From assembly GCA_012034595.1 (NCBI GenBank), contig JAAUPE010000043.1, positions 1 to 49,613 of the forward strand: DNA of 49,613 nucleotides, given 5' to 3'. This document shows, one piece after another, positions 1 to 9,687 of this stretch. Under the pieces are notes generated by a model. That model did no database searches. It worked only from the letters and a program-made list of their open reading frames with translations, and was not told the origin of the DNA. Both the position numbers and the translations under genes were made by a program. This DNA is from Calothrix sp. CSU_2_0. Its GTDB lineage: Bacteria > Cyanobacteriota > Cyanobacteriia > Cyanobacteriales > Nostocaceae. How positions within the stretch are numbered: the first letter of the stretch is position 1; every line of letters begins with the position of its first letter.

Positions 1-230
1 TGTCTAATATCGCACTAACTTTAGAGGGCAAAACCCAAAAACAAAAAAATCCTTATCCTCCTAATTCTTTGCCTTGGGCAACTTGGATTATCGCTCGACT
101 TGGTGGTTGGTCTGGTTACAGTTCCCAAAAACCTCCTGGAATTACTACTTTGGTTCGCGGACTTTACCAGTTTGAATCCACCTTTTTCGGCTGGAAACTT
201 GCTCTGGGTCTACTTGTGTGTACACCTTAG
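1..230 (+). CDS. IS4-type transposase, C-terminal end (partial)
   Basis: An open frame runs in from the left edge (codons in phase with base 3) and ends at TAG 228-230, giving about 75 residues. The end reads PWATWIIARLGGWSGY, then a PPG motif, then VRGLYQFESTFFGWKLA. This Trp/Gly-rich tail is what I know from the C-termini of IS4-family DDE transposases of cyanobacteria. The catalytic residues lie outside the window, so I cannot tell whether the element is intact. The family call rests on recalled similarity of the tail only. No clear terminal inverted repeat could be fixed between the stop codon and the hairpin near position 309. Confidence 0.6.
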   Translation, partial: SNIALTLEGKTQKQKNPYPPNSLPWATWIIARLGGWSGYSSQKPPGITTLVRGLYQFESTFFGWKLALGLLVCTP

Positions 231-303
231 CCTTGCAGGGGAGGGACGATTTTTGCACAGCAAAAATCAGGGAGAGGTCATTTGATTTGTGCGATCGCAT
301 ACT

Positions 304-327
304 AAAAACCTCCCCAATTTGGGGAGG
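304..327 (-). terminator. Rho-independent terminator downstream of rpmB
   Basis: CCTCCCCAA, one base, then TTGGGGAGG (309-327) form a perfect 9-bp stem. On the minus strand it is followed by TTTTT (308-304). It lies 45 bp past the rpmB stop codon. It could also serve as an end structure for the transposase fragment on the other side. Confidence 0.65.
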
Positions 328-372
328 CTAGGAAGTAAAGCAATTTTGCTAAATTCTTGAATAGCTGCGTCT

Positions 373-609
373 TTAGTATTTATTCAAATTAATTCCAGCT
401 TCTTTTGCCATTACTGCCAAACCTCTTTTTTCTATGGTTTTGAGAGCTTTGGTAGATATCTTTAGTTTGACAAAGCGATTACCTTCAGCCCACCAAATGC
501 GCTTATCTTGCAAGTTAGCATGTTGCAAGCGTTTGGTACGACGGTGGGAGTGGGAGATTGAAAAGCCGTTGTTCGCTTTTTTCCCAGTCAATTCACAGCG
601 ACGAGACAT
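373..609 (-). CDS. rpmB: 50S ribosomal protein L28
   Basis: A 78-residue basic protein of the bacterial L28 family, a component of the large ribosomal subunit. It starts [20 protein letters not shown], the typical L28 opening (xCxxTGKK, then an N-x-S-H-S block), and has the conserved RxWW-like segment [17 protein letters not shown]. The length is normal for cyanobacterial L28. It is transcribed alone, with a hairpin terminator downstream and an STRR repeat upstream. Confidence 0.95.
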   Translation of the reverse strand: MSRRCELTGKKANNGFSISHSHRRTKRLQHANLQDKRIWWAEGNRFVKLKISTKALKTIEKRGLAVMAKEAGINLNKY

Positions 610-666
610 GTTTTTACTCTCCGATTTTTGGGTGACAATCTCCTATTGTATAGGGATTTGGGAATG

Positions 667-700
667 GGGCAATGGGCAATGGGCAATGGGCAATGGGAAT
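667..700. repeat. STRR heptamer array (GGGCAAT)x4
   Basis: Four contiguous copies of GGGCAAT followed by GGGAAT. This is the short tandemly repeated repetitive sequence type common in heterocystous cyanobacteria. The same family recurs at about 17513, 19029, 43364 and 49497. Confidence 0.85.
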
Positions 701-886
701 TAGGGAACACCCCTGTAATAAATTGTCCCCAGCTGCCGTAGGGGTGGGGTTTCCCCACCCTTACTTATGAGTGATAGATAAATCTAGAATTGGGATATTT
801 TATTTTCTGGAAGTCCCTGACAGTGTGCGATCGCAATTTCCCCGTGGGGGAGAAACCAGGTTTCTAAGGATGTGGTGCGATCATAA

Positions 887-924
887 TGCCCAATTCCCAA
901 TGCCCAATTCCCAATGCCCAATTC
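887..924. repeat. 14-bp tandem repeat abutting the htpG stop
   Basis: TGCCCAATTCCCAA occurs as two full copies (887-900, 901-914) and a partial third, ending one base or so before the htpG stop codon. It is a double-heptamer STRR variant. Confidence 0.8.
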
Positions 925-925
925 C

Positions 926-2881
926 TTATTTTGCTACCTGTTCGGTAAGTTTGGTCAGTACGTCATTAGAACGTTCCACGAAGGATTTCATCCCTTCTGC
1001 ATCAAACCCTTTTTGCGACATCAATGCTAAATCGTAGACATGCTGACAAATCATGTTTGCTAGCTGCCCTGTGGGGGAATCTCCGCCATCCTGAATAATA
1101 CTACCTTGGCTGAGTGCTGCCAAGTTCTGAATTAAGGGATGTGCGGTGTTGACGACCAAAACATGGTCTTCGGGGAATTCTACGTTTTGTTGCTGCATCA
1201 TCGCGTTCATTTCCCGGAGACGACGCAATATTTCTGGTAATAATACCATCGCTGGGGGTGTACCTTGAGGATTGTCTGATTTCAAGGATTCGATGCGAAT
1301 ATTTACTTTGGGTTTGTTGATGGCTTTCTCGAATAGTTCCTTAATCACCTCACTGCGGGTTTTGTTAGTGCTTGGGTCAACTATTTCTGCGGGTTTTTCT
1401 TTATCCAGCAGGGTATTATCTAAATCTGAGTCTACCCGTGTAAATTTAACTTCGTTGTATTCCCGCTCCAAGAAGTTAATAAAGTGGGTATCAATGAAGG
1501 AGTCCATATATAGGACTTCTAAACCTTGACTTTTGTGTAATTCTACGTAACTAGCTTGTGATGCTGCATCGGTACAATAGAAGACGCGGTTTTCGTGACG
1601 CTCTTTGTTACGTTCTAAGTATTCTTTGAGGGTAGTATAGGGTAGTTTTACACCGGGGTTCACATCCTGCCAAGCGTCGCTATCTTCGGTTTGAATTTGT
1701 ACGGTTGGGGTGGTTTCGCTAGATTGGTAGGTGGTGCGGAAAACGGTGATATCTTCAACTTGTTTTTGGAATTTTTCGTCGTTGAGTACGCCAAATTTGA
1801 CGAATGTACCTAAGTCTTTCCAAGCGCTGATGTATTGTTCGCGGTTATCACGGTACAGTTCTTTGAGTCTGTCACCGACTTTTTTGGCAATATAATCGCC
1901 GATTTTTTTAACTGTTCTGTCCCCTTGTAAAGCGCTACGGGAAACGTTGAGGGGAATATCGGTACTGTCGATTACTCCCCGCATGGGCAGCAGGAATTGG
2001 GGAATGATTTCTTCGACGTTCTCGCTGACAAATACTTGGTTGCAGAAGAGTTTGATTTGCCCTTTGGTAACATCCACATCGGGACGGAGTTTCGGAAAAT
2101 ACAGGATGCCGTTGATGATGAAGGGGTAATCGGTGTTGAGATGTACCCACAGTAAGGGTTCTTCTTGAAATGGGTACAAGTAACGGTAAAATTCTAAGTA
2201 ATCTTCTTTACTTAGATTGTTTGCAGGTTCGCGCCAAGGTGCTTTTTGACGGTTGAGAACTTCACCATCGAGTGTGATGGGAACTGGCATGAAGTCGCAG
2301 TAGGTTTTGACGAGGTTTTGGACTCGTGCGGATTCCAGGTATTCGAGTTCTTCCTCCATGAGGTGGAGGGTAATGGTTGTGCCTTTGGTGGTACGGGGAG
2401 AATCTGCGATCGCATAGTTAGGGGAACCGTCGCAACTCCAGTGAATCGCTTGTGCCCCTTCTCGGTATGAAAGTGTATCGATTTCGACTTGGGAGGCAAC
2501 CATGAAGGAGGAGTAGAAGCCTAAACCAAAGTGTCCGATAATAGGCTGATTGGCATCACCTTTGTATTTTTGGATAAATTCTTCGGCACTGGAAAAAGCG
2601 ACTTGGTTGATATATTTTTTTACCTCATCAGCTGTCATCCCGATGCCGTTGTCGGTAATGGAAAGGGTTTTTTTATCTTTGTCAATCGTAAGTTGGATTT
2701 CCGGTTCACCAATCTCACCGGAGTATTCTCCAGCACGGGATACCATACTTAGCTTTTGGATTGCGTCTACAGCGTTGGATACGAGTTCCCGCAAGAAAAT
2801 TTGATGGTCGGAGTAGAGAGATTTCTTAATAATCGGGAATATATTCTCAGTATGGATACTGATAGTACCTTGTTCCAGCAT
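926..2881 (-). CDS. htpG: Molecular chaperone HtpG (Hsp90)
   Basis: Cytosolic ATP-dependent Hsp90 chaperone. I place the start at the ATG of MLEQGTISIHTENIFPIIKK (2881), giving 651 residues. The longer open frame adds 28 non-homologous residues. The GHKL ATPase motifs are visible in the N-terminal domain: ELVSNAVDAIQKL (Asn of the N-box), TDNGIGMT and GHFGLGFYS. The middle domain has the conserved LNVSRSALQGD segment, whose Arg contacts ATP phosphate, and a complete dimerisation domain follows. Monocistronic in this window. The ribosome-binding site in front of 2881 is weak. No CIRCE element is seen upstream. Confidence 0.95.
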   Translation of the reverse strand: MLEQGTISIHTENIFPIIKKSLYSDHQIFLRELVSNAVDAIQKLSMVSRAGEYSGEIGEPEIQLTIDKDKKTLSITDNGIGMTADEVKKYINQVAFSSAEEFIQKYKGDANQPIIGHFGLGFYSSFMVASQVEIDTLSYREGAQAIHWSCDGSPNYAIADSPRTTKGTTITLHLMEEELEYLESARVQNLVKTYCDFMPVPITLDGEVLNRQKAPWREPANNLSKEDYLEFYRYLYPFQEEPLLWVHLNTDYPFIINGILYFPKLRPDVDVTKGQIKLFCNQVFVSENVEEIIPQFLLPMRGVIDSTDIPLNVSRSALQGDRTVKKIGDYIAKKVGDRLKELYRDNREQYISAWKDLGTFVKFGVLNDEKFQKQVEDITVFRTTYQSSETTPTVQIQTEDSDAWQDVNPGVKLPYTTLKEYLERNKERHENRVFYCTDAASQASYVELHKSQGLEVLYMDSFIDTHFINFLEREYNEVKFTRVDSDLDNTLLDKEKPAEIVDPSTNKTRSEVIKELFEKAINKPKVNIRIESLKSDNPQGTPPAMVLLPEILRRLREMNAMMQQQNVEFPEDHVLVVNTAHPLIQNLAALSQGSIIQDGGDSPTGQLANMICQHVYDLALMSQKGFDAEGMKSFVERSNDVLTKLTEQVAK

Positions 2882-3098
2882 AATTTCTACTCGGAAAAAT
2901 AAATATTCTAATGGTGTGTTGGGAAGTTCTTTTGAGGAAGTTTTAAGAAAATAACTACCCCACACTGGATTTTAAACGCAAGTTGTGTGCGATCGCTCTT
3001 TTTTTATATGTCTGTTTGTACCCCAGTATATATTCGGATTTCCCTACTCGCATATATTTAATTTGGTGAATACGGGTGATATTTAGTTTTGCGTTGTT

Positions 3099-4079
3099 TT
3101 ATCTAAAGTTTTTGCGAAAATATAATTTTGCGTGGTAGAAGGGACTAAATAGGGAAGCGATTAAAAGTTCTAGTTCGCAGCGAGTCACAAGGTCATTTTT
3201 GAGAGAATCTCGATATTTGATTATATGTTTAAAGGTTTTACGCAAATCGTTGAGAAAGTGAGCGATCGCTGCGGGTGGTTTTTGCCAATTCTGAAGAGTG
3301 ATTGTTCGAGTCTGAAAACGACTTAATCCCACTGAACGACACAACTGAGTTAGATATTCTGGTTGGAAGCGATCGCTAGATATATGGTGCAATAGTTTCA
3401 TTTGGGGATTGTGCCATATTTCCCATCCACCTGCTTGCATGTATAGTAGAGCTTCAATTTCTTCACCTTTAGAAGCGATGGAGTTTGCTGTTCTACCAAG
3501 TATTTTTGGTGTTCTGGGAACGCAATCAACCCATGCTTGTTTGCCGGATTGCGATTCCTGCTCCTGCCTGGCAATTACACGCTGGGTAATAAAGGCTTTT
3601 TCTCCACGGTTAATAATTGCCATTAAGCTGGCAATGCGTTCAAAATTAGGTGGAGGTGCAATTTCATATACACCCTGGATACTGCTACCGCAGGCAGCAG
3701 CTTGTGGATGTTGTTGAAAAAATTGGTATGCTGCTGCAATCCAATTATCTTCAGGTATATTATCATCATCAAGAAAGCCAATTATTTCACCTTTGGCTTC
3801 TTGAATTGCACGACGACGAGCATATGCGACTCCCTGTTGAGATTCAAATATATATTTGAATTGATTTGTAGGGAATTTTTGTTGGTAAGTTTTTATCACT
3901 TTGGCTGTATTATCGGTACTGTTGTTATCTACAATAATGATTTCTAAATTTAGATTCTGTTGGTTGGCAAGCTGAATTGAGTGTTGCGATAGATAAAGTA
4001 ATTTATTAATTAAAGCAGGCAATCTTTGGGCACCGTTAAATGTACAAATGGCTATGGTAAAATTTGTTTTTGATTGCAT
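3099..4079 (-). CDS. Family 2 glycosyltransferase, HpsE-like
   Basis: GT-A fold glycosyltransferase of about 326 residues, starting at the ATG of MQSKTNFTIAICTFNG (4079). The N-terminal part has the GT2 hallmarks: FTIAICTFNGAQRLPALI for nucleotide-sugar binding, IIVDNNSTDNTAKVI, and the metal-binding FLDDDNIPEDNWI (DxD). The C-terminal part is less conserved and basic. The opening and length resemble the glycosyltransferase called HpsE in hormogonium polysaccharide synthesis of Nostoc. That assignment is from memory, and no other hps genes are nearby, so the acceptor and donor remain unknown. Confidence 0.8.
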   Translation of the reverse strand: MQSKTNFTIAICTFNGAQRLPALINKLLYLSQHSIQLANQQNLNLEIIIVDNNSTDNTAKVIKTYQQKFPTNQFKYIFESQQGVAYARRRAIQEAKGEIIGFLDDDNIPEDNWIAAAYQFFQQHPQAAACGSSIQGVYEIAPPPNFERIASLMAIINRGEKAFITQRVIARQEQESQSGKQAWVDCVPRTPKILGRTANSIASKGEEIEALLYMQAGGWEIWHNPQMKLLHHISSDRFQPEYLTQLCRSVGLSRFQTRTITLQNWQKPPAAIAHFLNDLRKTFKHIIKYRDSLKNDLVTRCELELLIASLFSPFYHAKLYFRKNFR

Positions 4080-4559
4080 GACAGTTATTTTAATGTTCTT
4101 TGCTACTCTTATTATTCCCAGACAGAATAATAAATTACTTATCAATTAATGGTCTATTGTAAAGATCCAATAAATTTTCGGGTGCGTTTTAGTCAGGATT
4201 CTATTAATACTCGATCGCATAGATTTTAAGGGGTTAAGACGAGGGTTGATATCCTCGTCTCTTGAAAAGTTGAGGATATCCCAGAACATCAAAATTAATG
4301 GCAATGTTAATGATGATAAACTGTTTCACATTTAAATTGTAAATGCCCTGAAGTTGGGTGGAAGAATTAGTTAATTGTAGATTATGTGGATTAACTTAAT
4401 TAAGTAGGTGGGTGGGTGAAAAAAAATATAACTATGTCATTGCGAGTGAAACGAAGCAATCGCAAGCACTTTGAGACTTTTACATTTCGTTACATAGTTT
4501 GGTTTATTTTAGGTCTACCTACTTAAATGTGTTTTAGCTTGTTTACAAATCTTGCTTTT
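4080..4559. other. 480-bp gene-free stretch with hairpin and dispersed repeat
   Basis: No coding sequence is supported. It contains an 8-bp hairpin AGACGAGG/CCTCGTCT (4237-4260) without a T-tract and the dispersed repeat copy at 4402-4524. Confidence 0.5.
4402..4524 (-). repeat. Dispersed repeat, copy A (partner at 46135)
   Basis: The minus strand reads AAGTAGGT, then AAATAAACCAAACTAT, AACGAAATGTAAAA, and later CGCAATGACA and a short AT-rich end. The same blocks in the same order occur on the plus strand at about 46135-46262. Copy A is bounded by AAGTAGGT/ACCTACTT inverted repeats. No ORF inside. It looks like a non-autonomous (MITE-like) element. Confidence 0.65.
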
Positions 4560-5175
4560 CTAAAACAAAAAATGGTGGTATGGATGAGTTTGGTCGCGAA
4601 ATTCCTGCTTAACTTTCAATCCAGCTTGTTCGATAGAATTGATAATTCTCTTCTTCGGATATCCTTTTAAACCCATTTCCCAAAAATGTTGATCGCAAAT
4701 AGGTTTTTCTGACCAAAATCTTGGTAGGTGAAAAAGTAAATATCTTGACCTTTGCACATAAGAGAATTTAAATTGCATCCCTAAAAATTGGCAGTTGTAA
4801 GGAATGGAAATAACTATATATTTTTTGGTAGCTACTGCTAGTTTTTCAGAGCTTCTTCTGCTTTTTCATAAGGCAAATGTTCTAAAACTTGAAATAGAAC
4901 GATTGCATCAAATTTATTTCAGGTAAAGAGAAGTCCGTTGTTAAATCTAAGATAAAATTGGGGTGTAAGTTTGAGTCTATATCTGCTGTCTGAACTTGAT
5001 ATCCTGCCTGTTTTATAATTTCCGTAAATATGGAGTTATAAATTCCAATTTCTAAGATGTTTTGAACTTTTGCACCCAGGGATAATATTAAGCGTAGTTG
5101 ATGGTGATAGCTGATAAATCTATCTCTAGATAAATATTCAATTTGTGCCAGATTTAATGAGGATATGAGTTGCAT
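4560..5175 (-). pseudogene. Class I SAM-dependent methyltransferase, two frameshifts
   Basis: Read as one gene of about 205 residues it starts MQLISSLNLAQIEYLSRDRF. It has a SAM-binding motif I (NILEIGIYNSIFTEIIKQAG), an acidic end of beta2 (VQTADIDSN), the motif IV region FDAIVLFQVLEHLPYEKAEEAL, and a C-terminal part beginning IVISIPYNCQFLGMQF. The frame breaks twice. ATAAATTTGATG at about 4918-4928 needs one more A to read IKFDAIV. CTGAAAAACTAG at about 4824-4835 needs one more A to read LKKLAVATKKY. Both are missing bases in A-runs of the coding strand. It may be a real pseudogene or an intact gene with assembly errors. The substrate is unknown. Confidence 0.7.
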
Positions 5176-5457
5176 AATGAGTTATTGATGTTTATTTTTA
5201 TGATTCCCATAAAACGAATCTAAATCACACTTTGCTTTAAAAAATTAGATAAAATCTTATAGCAATTCTCATACTCGTGAGGTACTGTAACAAGGCATCA
5301 ACCGCAGATAGAAGAGGATGTACGCAAATGGACGCAAATACATTTGTACCTCAGTAGGTTTGGAAATGCTATAAATTGAATTTATATCAAATAAAATTAC
5401 CCTCCTAAAATTATAGAAAGGGCATTTCTTAAGTGGTTAAAAGCTTATTCTCCAATA
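5176..5457. other. Intergenic, no feature recognised
   Basis: AT-rich spacer between clpB and the broken methyltransferase. I see no gene, no strong terminator and no known repeat here. Confidence 0.4.
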
Positions 5458-8154
5458 TCACACTTCCGATGCTGACTCCAGCAAAGTAACGGTAGTTGGT
5501 ACCATACTCTCAGGGGAAGTGCTGATTGCGATCGCAGGTTTGGATGCTGCTTTCTTGTTGAAGGATAATCCCTGTTCGCTGCTATCTATAACGATGGTGT
5601 CTCCCGATACAAAACTGTTTTCGAGAATTTTGGTTGCGATCGCATTCTCTACTTCTCTTTGAATTGCCCGTTTGATTGGTCTAGCTCCATATACTGGATC
5701 GTATCCAACTTCTACGAGGTAATCGCAAGCTGAAGAGGATATGTCTAAGCTGATTTTTTGGTCTGCAAGTAAGTTTTCGACTCGTTTGAGTTGAATCCGA
5801 ATTATTTGCCCCATTTCGTTACGACTGAGTGCATGGAAGATAATTAAATCGTCGATGCGGTTAAGAAATTCCGGACGGAAATGATTTCTCAAAGCTTCGA
5901 GAACTCGATTTTTCATTTTTTCGTACTGGTTATCATCGCTGGAAACGTCGAGGATATGTTCGCTACCAATGTTGCTTGTCATCACAATCACTGTATTGCG
6001 AAAGTCTACGGTACGTCCTTGGGAATCAGTAATTCTACCATCATCTAAAACTTGGAGAAGAATATTAAATACATCTGGATGCGCCTTCTCTACTTCATCC
6101 AAAAGCACCACAGAATAGGGACGACGGCGAACAGCTTCCGCAAGTTGACCACCTTCCTCGTAGCCTACATAACCAGGAGGCGCACCCACGAGGCGAGATA
6201 CGGAATGTTTTTCCATATACTCGGACATGTCAAGCCGCACTAATGCATCTTCCGAGTCGAACATAAACTGCGCTAAGGCTCTTGCTAACTCGGTTTTACC
6301 TACACCCGTTGGTCCCATGAAGAGGAACGAACCAATCGGTCGGTTAGGGTCTTTCATCCCCGCACGGGCACGACGAATTGCCGCAGAAACCGCTTCCACC
6401 GCTTCCGATTGTCCGATGACACGTTGATGTAGGTGACTTTCGAGTTGTAGTAGTTTTTGCCGTTCCGATTCCAGCAAACGGTTGACAGGAATTCCCGTCC
6501 ATTTAGCAACAATTTCGGCAATGTCAGCTTCGGTGACTTGTTCCCGTAACAAAGTCGAACCAGCGCTTTGCAAGTCGATTAACTGGGTTTCCTTAGCTTC
6601 GCGATCGCGTTGCACTCCTTCCAATTTACCATATTTCAACTGTGCAGCTTTATTCAAATCATAAGCGCGTTCGGCTTGTTCGATTTGTACCCGTAATTTT
6701 TCTTCTTCTTGCTTCAAAGCGCTAATTGCTTCCAATAGCTGCTTTTCCCCCTGCCACTGTCCATTTAATTCCTGTTGTTTTGTGGTTAATTTGCCGATTT
6801 CTTGCTCGATCCGTCCCAACCGCTCTTTTGTTTGCAATGCGGCTTTATTTTCCCCTGCGAGGGAAAGTTTTTCCATCTCCAACTGCATCAACCGACGTTC
6901 GGTGGTTTCTAACTCCGCAGGTTTGGAAGTAATTTCCATTTTCAATTGTGCGGCAGCTTCATCGACTAAATCGATCGCTTTGTCGGGTAAAAAGCGATCG
7001 CTAATATATCTTGCTGAAAGTGTCGCTGCTGCCACTAAAGCCGAGTCAGAAATTTTGACGTTGTGGTGAACTTCATAACGTTCCTTCAAACCGCGCAAAA
7101 TCGAAATCGTATTTTCAACACTGGGTTGATCCACATATACCTGTTGAAAACGTCTTTCCAATGCGGCATCTTTTTCAATATATTTGCGGTACTCATCCAG
7201 GGTAGAAGCACCAATACACCGAAGTTCTCCCCGTGCCAACATTGGCTTGAGTAAATTTCCCGCGTCCATCGAACCTTGCTGCCCGGAACCCGCACCAACA
7301 ACCGTATGTAGCTCATCAATAAATAAAACTATTTGCCCATTCGATTCCGTAACTTCCCGGAGAACCGCTTTGAGACGGTCTTCAAACTCACCTCGGTATT
7401 TAGCACCAGCAATGAGACTACCAATATCTAAAGAAATTAATTGGCGATTTTTTAAAGATTCCGGAACATCACCATTAACGATTCGTTGAGCTAAAGCTTC
7501 CGCGATCGCAGTTTTTCCCACACCAGGTTCACCGATGAGTACGGGGTTATTTTTACTACGTCGCGACAAAACTTGAATTACTCGACGAATTTCATCATCA
7601 CGACCGATTACCGGGTCAAGTTTACCAGCTTTCGCCGATTCGGTTAAATCTGTACCAAATTTTTGCAGAGCTTCGTACTTAGATTCAGGATTTTGGTCGG
7701 TAACTTTTTGACTACCACGTACAGTTTTGATAGCTACCTCAAGCTTTGCCGTATCTACATCCATCCCCTTGAGCAGTCGTCGTCCAACCCGTTCATCTTC
7801 AGCAAAACCCAGGAGAATATGCTCGATGGAGATGAACGAATCAGCTCTGCGATCGCGAGCTTCATCAGCGCGATCGAGTAAAGTATCCAAACCCCTACCT
7901 AAGTAAAGTTGTTCGCTTTTAGGGACTTTGGGTTGACGACGGGCAAATTCTTCGAGTTGTTGTTGTACACGGGTTGCGTCTGCTCCAGCACGGTTGAGAA
8001 TGCGAGCAGCGAGTCCATTATCTTGATTTAAAGCAGCGAGTATTAAATGTTCGACTTCTAACTGTTGTTGCTGGTAAGCACGAACCACATCCTGGGATTT
8101 TGCGATCGCTTCCCAAGCTTTATCAGTAAATTTATCTGGGTCTGTAGGTTGCAT
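5458..8154 (-). CDS. clpB: ATP-dependent chaperone ClpB (Hsp100 disaggregase)
   Basis: An 898-residue Hsp100 disaggregase that rescues aggregated proteins with DnaK. It starts [20 protein letters not shown], followed by the Clp N-domain repeats. AAA module 1 has Walker A GEPGVGKT near residue 210 and Walker B LFIDELHT. The ClpB-specific M-domain coiled coil lies at roughly 405-530. AAA module 2 has Walker A GPTGVGKT and Walker [12 protein letters not shown]. The arginine-rich D2 small domain ([17 protein letters not shown]) is present. There is no ClpP-binding IGF loop, as expected for ClpB rather than ClpA/C. Cyanobacteria often have two clpB genes, and I cannot tell which paralogue this is. 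No CIRCE element was seen upstream. Confidence 0.95.
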   Translation of the reverse strand: MQPTDPDKFTDKAWEAIAKSQDVVRAYQQQQLEVEHLILAALNQDNGLAARILNRAGADATRVQQQLEEFARRQPKVPKSEQLYLGRGLDTLLDRADEARDRRADSFISIEHILLGFAEDERVGRRLLKGMDVDTAKLEVAIKTVRGSQKVTDQNPESKYEALQKFGTDLTESAKAGKLDPVIGRDDEIRRVIQVLSRRSKNNPVLIGEPGVGKTAIAEALAQRIVNGDVPESLKNRQLISLDIGSLIAGAKYRGEFEDRLKAVLREVTESNGQIVLFIDELHTVVGAGSGQQGSMDAGNLLKPMLARGELRCIGASTLDEYRKYIEKDAALERRFQQVYVDQPSVENTISILRGLKERYEVHHNVKISDSALVAAATLSARYISDRFLPDKAIDLVDEAAAQLKMEITSKPAELETTERRLMQLEMEKLSLAGENKAALQTKERLGRIEQEIGKLTTKQQELNGQWQGEKQLLEAISALKQEEEKLRVQIEQAERAYDLNKAAQLKYGKLEGVQRDREAKETQLIDLQSAGSTLLREQVTEADIAEIVAKWTGIPVNRLLESERQKLLQLESHLHQRVIGQSEAVEAVSAAIRRARAGMKDPNRPIGSFLFMGPTGVGKTELARALAQFMFDSEDALVRLDMSEYMEKHSVSRLVGAPPGYVGYEEGGQLAEAVRRRPYSVVLLDEVEKAHPDVFNILLQVLDDGRITDSQGRTVDFRNTVIVMTSNIGSEHILDVSSDDNQYEKMKNRVLEALRNHFRPEFLNRIDDLIIFHALSRNEMGQIIRIQLKRVENLLADQKISLDISSSACDYLVEVGYDPVYGARPIKRAIQREVENAIATKILENSFVSGDTIVIDSSEQGLSFNKKAASKPAIAISTSPESMVPTTVTLLESASEV

Positions 8155-8902
8155 CTGTGGGATTCTTAGATTTAGGATTTTAGATTTAGGATTTTAGATT
8201 TAGGATTTTAATTTTGATTTGTCTATAGTATTTATACTCGCATCTTTTACTATTCCCGGTACGGTTGATTGCGGCAGGAATAAACATCTAGATGCAAGTT
8301 AAGCGACAGGAATGGCAGAACTATTGTAACTAGCAAGAGCATTTTCTGACAGGCAAGTTATACATGTCGGATTTTGCTATTTGGATTTTGCTATTTGGAT
8401 TATGCTATTTGGATTATGCTATTTGGATTATGCCATTGTTGATTATCAGATGATACTGTAGCAGCACACAAGCTTGTTTCATCCTACAGGAAGGAATTAG
8501 TCTTTCAGCCAGCAGTGCTTTAATTAGCCAGTACAGCTTGGCGCAAATAAACTACCCATTATAAATATCTACAAAACTTTGCGCTGCTTCTGAACTTCTG
8601 CCTTCATGTACTAGCGATTAAAGCACCTAAATATTTGATAATTTTCAAAACTTCACAAAGATTGCTACGATATTGCGATCGCCAGGTTTTTAGTCATAAT
8701 TAAAAACACTACTTTGCGATTATTTACATTTTGCCAAGAAATTGATTTTTATCCAAATGACAGTTGTTAGTCGTCATAACTAACGGTAAGTCGTCATATT
8801 CCTCATCGTATTTTTTTACCACACAATTCGCTGGTATTTCACCAGGTTGCGTCTAAACTAAAAACATCAGCCTACAATCCCTCAATATTCGGAGGTTCTG
8901 TA
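8155..8902. other. 748-bp gene-free stretch with two 14-bp tandem repeats
   Basis: The upstream region of clpB and of the Uma2-type gene. It carries about three copies of TTTAGGATTTTAGA (8171-8211) and the array of 8375-8430. No open frame with homology was recognised. The stretch from 8431 to 8902 is AT-rich and featureless to me. Confidence 0.5.
8375..8430. repeat. 14-bp tandem repeat TGCTATTTGGATTA x4
   Basis: Four head-to-tail copies: TGCTATTTGGATTT once (8375), then TGCTATTTGGATTA three times (8389, 8403, 8417), with a degenerate TGCCATTG after. The near-perfect identity suggests recent expansion by slippage. Confidence 0.85.
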
Positions 8903-9604
8903 ATGGTACAACAAGTTAAACCCGAAACTGCCACCGAAGTCATCTACCCAGAAAGCGACGGAAAACCAATGGCAGATAACACCAAGCAATTTCGTTGGAT
9001 AGTTATTATTAAAGAAAATCTCGAAATATTATTTGCGTTACGGGATGATGTATTTATCGCTGGAGATTTATTTTGGTATCCGGTTAAGGGAAATACAAAT
9101 ATAAAACAAGCTCCCGATACGATGGTAGTTTTTGGTAGACAAAAGTGCGATCGCGGTTCATATAAGCAGTGGGAAGAAGCAGATATTCCCCCACAGGTAG
9201 TATTTGAAATTTTATCCCCTGGTAATCGTACTAAGGAGATGACGAATAAACTGCTGTTTTATCAACGCTATGGAGTTGAGGAGTATTATATTTATGACCC
9301 AGATAAAAATGAATTAACTGGGTTAGTTGGTTCTGGAAATGAGTTAGAAGTAATTGAAGAAATTAACGGTTGGGTCAGTCCACGTTTGGGAGTACGTTTT
9401 CAACTCACACCTGATACCTTGGAAATTTTTTCTCCTTCAGGACAAAAATTTCTCACTCCTGTAGAAATGAATCAACTGCGAGAACAAGAAACTCAACGTG
9501 CCGATCGCGAATTTCAAAAGCGTGAACAATTAGCTGAAAAATTACGGGAACTTTCTCCCGAACAGCTTGCGACATTGGGTATTAATCCCGAATTGTTGGA
9601 GTAA
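8903..9604 (+). CDS. Uma2-family (DUF820) endonuclease-like protein
   Basis: A 233-residue protein of the Uma2 family, a PD-(D/E)XK-fold family hugely expanded in cyanobacteria. The core shows the family pattern: DVFIAGDLFWYPVKG, then APDTMVVFGR (conserved PD), PPQVVFEILSPGNRTKEM (conserved E-I-L-S), YGVEEYYIYDPD and the LGVRF segment. The C-terminal tail is rich in R/E/Q and likely a coiled coil. The start has a good ribosome-binding site (GGAGGT at 8891-8896). Members are called restriction-like endonucleases, but function is mostly undemonstrated. Confidence 0.85.
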   Translation: MVQQVKPETATEVIYPESDGKPMADNTKQFRWIVIIKENLEILFALRDDVFIAGDLFWYPVKGNTNIKQAPDTMVVFGRQKCDRGSYKQWEEADIPPQVVFEILSPGNRTKEMTNKLLFYQRYGVEEYYIYDPDKNELTGLVGSGNELEVIEEINGWVSPRLGVRFQLTPDTLEIFSPSGQKFLTPVEMNQLREQETQRADREFQKREQLAEKLRELSPEQLATLGINPELLE

Positions 9605-9687
9605 ATTGTGAATCTAAAACGAAAATACCGTTCTTAGAGTACTTTGCCAAATTGTCCCGTTATCCTTGTCATTATCGGGATTATTAA

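Larger units (their letters stand above)
610..925. other. rpmB-htpG intergenic region with STRR heptamers
   Basis: No gene is supported here. The region holds four tandem GGGCAAT heptamers (667-700), a GAAACCAGGTTTCT palindromic motif near 853, and the repeat of 887-924. Short open frames here are made mostly of repeat sequence. Confidence 0.6.
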
